Below, in pieces: positions 61,611-64,000 of a DNA stretch of 64,000 nucleotides (its first letter is position 1; every line of letters starts with the position of its first letter). Under the pieces are notes generated by a model. That model was not told the origin of the DNA. It searched no databases and saw only the letters and a program-made list of their open reading frames with translations. Source of the stretch: an uncultured Crocinitomix sp. Lineage in GTDB: Bacteria > Bacteroidota > Bacteroidia > Flavobacteriales_D > Crocinitomicaceae. A program made the translations under genes and the position numbers. The stretch lies in assembly GCA_905478225.1 (NCBI GenBank), contig CAJQHR010000014.1:1-64000 (forward strand), written 5' to 3'.

Positions 61611-61883
61611 TATATAATCTTTATTTAAGTTTCTTTTCTATTGTCAATCCTTATGCCAATGACATTTTACTGACAGAATGACGGTTTGGCAATGAATCCG
61701 AGTGCCAAGTTTGCGTTATCAAAGAAATTAACTTAGCAAAACACGCCATTATTACAGCCAAACTAAATGAATATATGGTTCAACTTTTCCTTAAATCTAA
61801 CTCCCCCATCAATATCTATAGTTCGGCACAACTTTTGAATATTTGCATACTCATCACAAATTGCGTAAGTTTAATATCCCTAA
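61611..61883. other. htpG upstream region with TGACA repeats
   Basis: TGACA elements occur as tgACATTTTAC-TGACA-gaa-TGACgg at about 61660-61683. Just nearer htpG the minus strand reads TTGGCATaaggaTTGAC (61643-61659), which resembles a -24/-12 promoter with one mismatch (GA for GC). Both are probable heat-shock control sites, but unproven. Between here and the next gene nothing else is recognised. Confidence 0.35.
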
Positions 61884-62474
61884 AAGCGAGGTATTTATAG
61901 AATTGGCTACATATTAATTATAGGATTTTGTCTGTTTGGACAGCGCACAATTGCTCAGGAAGGTAAGCAATCGCATCTTGCTATTGGACTATTTGCTAGT
62001 GCAAATTCACATGTAATCACCTATGCCTTTGTTTCTACTCGTGATGGAAAAATTGTAAGCTCTGAAATGGTGCGTAAACAAAAATTCATGTACACTGCAA
62101 TGGGATATTGGCCTGGGGTTGTTAATATGAAACGTGAAAATCTATTCATGAAAAATGATGTAGACAGCTGTTTTCTAATTGAAGACGACTACGGCAAAAT
62201 TGTTAATTATTATTGCCCCATTTTTGATTCCCTTTGGAAAGTTAGATTTTTTGAACATCCCATAGTCTATGACATGCGTGGATGGAGCAACGGAAGATAT
62301 AAGCCTTCTACAAAGCAATTGGAGTATTTATACAAAGAATATGGAATACAAAACCTATTAACTGATTATATTTACGGTGAAAATCTATATAAATTGCTTC
62401 GAGATATTCGGCAAACCTCATGGATTGTCAACTATTCTGCCTTAGCTAAAGATACGCTTGTGCAGGGGCGGTAA
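61884..62474 (+). CDS. Exported hypothetical protein with non-ATG or lost start
   Basis: The ORF track begins at the internal ATG 62067, but the same frame is open back to 61884 and reads RIGYILIIGFCLFGQRTIAQ, a plausible signal peptide, followed by EGKQSHLAIGLFASANSHVITYAFVSTRDGKIVSSEM. No ATG/GTG/TTG lies before this peptide; ATT or ATA would be the only start. So either a rare start codon is used, the start was mutated, or only the shorter form is made. The mature part (FMYTAMGYWPGVVNMKRENLFMKNDVDSCFLIEDDYGKIVNYYCPIF) is aromatic-rich and unrecognised. It lies 6 bp upstream of meaB. Confidence 0.5.
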   Translation, partial: KRGIYRIGYILIIGFCLFGQRTIAQEGKQSHLAIGLFASANSHVITYAFVSTRDGKIVSSEMVRKQKFMYTAMGYWPGVVNMKRENLFMKNDVDSCFLIEDDYGKIVNYYCPIFDSLWKVRFFEHPIVYDMRGWSNGRYKPSTKQLEYLYKEYGIQNLLTDYIYGENLYKLLRDIRQTSWIVNYSALAKDTLVQGR

Positions 62475-62480
62475 ATTAAT

Positions 62481-63542
62481 ATGTCACCAAAAAAGTCACC
62501 CAATAAATCGCAAATTGATCGCTTAATCGCGAACAAGAAGAAGCATGCAAACCGTCAGACACCAGACGATTTAACAGGACGCGTTTTAAACGGCGAAAAA
62601 GCCGCCTTGGCTGAAACCATTACCTTGCTTGAAAGTAAAAATGTCGATCAAAATCAAATTGGTCAAGCTATTCTAAAATCTTGTTTGCCAAAAACTGGCC
62701 GATCTATTCGAATTGGAATTACGGGTGTACCAGGAGTTGGAAAAAGCACGTTTATTGAAAGTTTTGGATCTTATCTAGTTGAAAAAGGGAAAAAAGTGGC
62801 TGTAATGGCTATTGATCCAAGTAGTGAAGTTTCCAAAGGCAGTATTTTAGGTGACAAAACACGCATGAACAATTTAGCCACGCATCCAAATGCCTTTATA
62901 CGACCCACTGCCACGAGTGGTTCGCTCGGCGGTGTGGCTCGCAAGACGCGGGAAACCATCCTTTTATGCGAAGCTGCCGATTATGAAATTATTTTGGTGG
63001 AAACTGTTGGTGTGGGACAATCTGAAACCGAAGTTCATTCAATGACGGATTTTTTCTTGCTCTTAATGCTTGCTGGTGCTGGGGACGAATTGCAAGGAAT
63101 TAAACGCGGCATTATGGAAATGGCTGACACGATCTTAATTACCAAAACGGACGGTCAAAATATTAAAAAGGCAAATTTAGCACGCGCTGAATATAAAAAT
63201 GCCCTTCACCTTTTCCCTGCAAATCCCAATGAATGGATTCCCAAGGTAGAAACTGTAAGCTCAACAGAAAACAAAGGCGTTGATAAAGTCTGGGATATTG
63301 TACAGGCATTCGAACAATTAGTCGTGAGCAATGGATGGAAGAATAAAAGAAGAGAAACACAACAGGTATATTGGATGAATGAAACAGTGAAAGATCAACT
63401 GCTTGCTGACTTCAATCAAACGGAAGGTATTCAAGCTAAAATTGATGCTAAAACCAATGAATTAAAGGTAGGAAAGATAACCTCGTATCAAGCCGCTAAC
63501 GAAATATTAGCTTATTATAAAAATGGAAAAAGACACTTTTGA
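62481..63542 (+). CDS. meaB: Methylmalonyl-CoA mutase-associated GTPase MeaB
   Basis: A 353-residue G3E-family GTPase that protects and reloads adenosylcobalamin on methylmalonyl-CoA mutase. P-loop: ITGVPGVGKSTFIESFG; switch region: MAIDPSSEVSKGSILGDKTRMNNLATHPNAFIRPTATSGSLGGVARKTRE; Walker B and base recognition: IILVETVGVGQSETEVHSMTDFF and ILITKTDG. It starts 6 bp after the exported hypothetical gene, and its 3' end overlaps the S4 gene by 20 bp. The mutase genes are not in the window. The gene has also been called argK in older annotations. Confidence 0.95.
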   Translation: MSPKKSPNKSQIDRLIANKKKHANRQTPDDLTGRVLNGEKAALAETITLLESKNVDQNQIGQAILKSCLPKTGRSIRIGITGVPGVGKSTFIESFGSYLVEKGKKVAVMAIDPSSEVSKGSILGDKTRMNNLATHPNAFIRPTATSGSLGGVARKTRETILLCEAADYEIILVETVGVGQSETEVHSMTDFFLLLMLAGAGDELQGIKRGIMEMADTILITKTDGQNIKKANLARAEYKNALHLFPANPNEWIPKVETVSSTENKGVDKVWDIVQAFEQLVVSNGWKNKRRETQQVYWMNETVKDQLLADFNQTEGIQAKIDAKTNELKVGKITSYQAANEILAYYKNGKRHF

Positions 63543-63741
63543 ATTAAGAAATAATGAGGAATTTGTTGAACTCAATAAAATCCTAAAACTAAAACAAATT
63601 GCCCAAACAGGTGGTCATGCAAAATTGATCATTGGAGATGGTTTGGTGCAAGTAAATGGTGAAATTGAATACCGAATCAGAAAAAAAATGCGTAAAGGTG
63701 ATCTTATTCTGGTTGAAGGTATGGAAATAGAAATTGTTTAA
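63523..63741 (+). CDS. Small S4-domain RNA-binding protein (YaaA/YbcJ type)
   Basis: A 72-residue protein consisting of one S4 domain: VELNKILKLKQIAQTGGHAKLIIGDGLVQVNGEIEYRIRKKMRKGDLILVEGMEIEIV. The 'LxxxLK...GxAKxxIxxGxVxVNGExExRxxxKLxxGD' pattern fits the free-standing S4 group represented by YaaA/YbcJ, which is thought to bind structured RNA. It overlaps the meaB 3' end by 20 bp, so it is translationally coupled. Its RNA target is unknown. Confidence 0.88.
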   Translation: MEKDTFELRNNEEFVELNKILKLKQIAQTGGHAKLIIGDGLVQVNGEIEYRIRKKMRKGDLILVEGMEIEIV

Positions 63742-63829
63742 TTATTTTAGAAGAAGCCTTCAATAGTAGAGCATAAATGGATTACTACCGCTTTTAAAAA
63801 CGAAATAGAATTGAAAAGCCCAACATACT

Positions 63830-64000
63830 ATGGCAGCAGCATATAACGAGGATAAATTTAAACAACATATAAGAACAGTGGTCTCCGAGGCTGAAGGTGA
63901 TTCTTTAACAGAACGTCCATTAACATTAGACGAGTTGAGAGAGTTAGCCATTAGCATGGGCATGTCTGAGGAAGAATGGGATGCTTTACAGAACAAAGCG
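63830..64000 (+). CDS. Hypothetical protein, 5' end only
   Basis: ATG at 63830 opens a frame running off the window: MAAAYNEDKFKQHIRTVVSEAEGDSLTERPLTLDELRELAISMGMSEEEWDALQNKA. It is 57 codons so far, helical and acidic, with two amphipathic helices separated by 'RPLTLDEL'. I recognise no catalytic motif; TPR-containing proteins can start like this, but that is a guess. The ORF track misses it because there is no stop codon in the window. Confidence 0.6.
   Translation, partial: MAAAYNEDKFKQHIRTVVSEAEGDSLTERPLTLDELRELAISMGMSEEEWDALQNKA

Noticed and set aside
61643-61659. Firm sigma-54 promoter call for htpG
   Set aside because: The -12 element has GA instead of GC, and no activator gene is nearby, so it is kept only as a candidate.

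Overview
The window is a chromosomal segment of a Bacteroidota bacterium, most likely a marine or freshwater Flavobacteriales-type organism; the family is not resolvable from sequence alone. The evidence is direct: several exported proteins end in type IX secretion system (T9SS) sorting domains, there is a short Bacteroidota-type primary sigma factor, many genes carry TAnnTTTG -7 promoter boxes, and the DNA is A+T-rich. No rRNA, tRNA, CRISPR array or complete prophage was seen.

Layout. 1-1000: the 3' end of an IS1595-type transposase, a small DUF5681-like protein and a C-terminal scrap of a DUF1566-like gene. 1000-7500: two lipoproteins, a decayed subtilase N-terminus, a large T9SS cargo protein and an Rrf2 regulator. 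8000-18500: a housekeeping block with rpoD, an ABC exporter, rpmH, purK-acyltransferase-purE, a MarR regulator with a DUF3817 membrane protein, aroQ/xerD, ribD and an EamA permease. 18500-36500: peptide utilisation dominates, with two M1 aminopeptidases (one lipoprotein, one T9SS cargo), two tandem POT peptide transporters and an active/inactive M16 protease pair. An ACMSD-like amidohydrolase and a DUF5686 outer-membrane protein lie among them. 36500-46400: a frameshifted T9SS protein, dnaB, an 'asparagine synthetase B'-like exported protein, a PorE-like OmpA protein, cvpA, osmC and lipA. 46700-54000: a giant T9SS repeat protein, a decayed RNA-ligase-like gene beside an XRE regulator, and a paaH/paaG-like pair. 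53300-64000: an SGNH/MBOAT acylation pair, two tiny secreted proteins resembling isolated type-B sorting domains, ogt, a membrane protein with a VOC protein, a truncated Gly-rich T9SS protein, htpG, meaB and an S4 RNA-binding protein.

How the genes fit together. Extracellular proteins and peptides would be cut by secreted or surface proteases (M1, M16), trimmed, and imported by the POT pair. The PorE-like protein belongs to the cell-envelope machinery that displays T9SS cargo. Purine, riboflavin, shikimate and lipoate genes are ordinary housekeeping.

The most distinctive signals are these. (1) Several housekeeping genes have a TAnnTTTG-type box only 5-7 nt before the start codon, implying leaderless mRNAs. 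(2) The window holds many decayed or truncated genes, mostly for exported proteins: subtilase, alpha/beta hydrolase, SDR, DUF1566, Gly-rich T9SS, DUF5565 ligase, and two single-base frameshifts. (3) Two neighbouring 120-residue secreted proteins look like type-B T9SS sorting domains without cargo. (4) The two POT transporters carry large insertions in different extracytoplasmic loops. I did not find a clear multi-gene defence or otherwise wholly new system.
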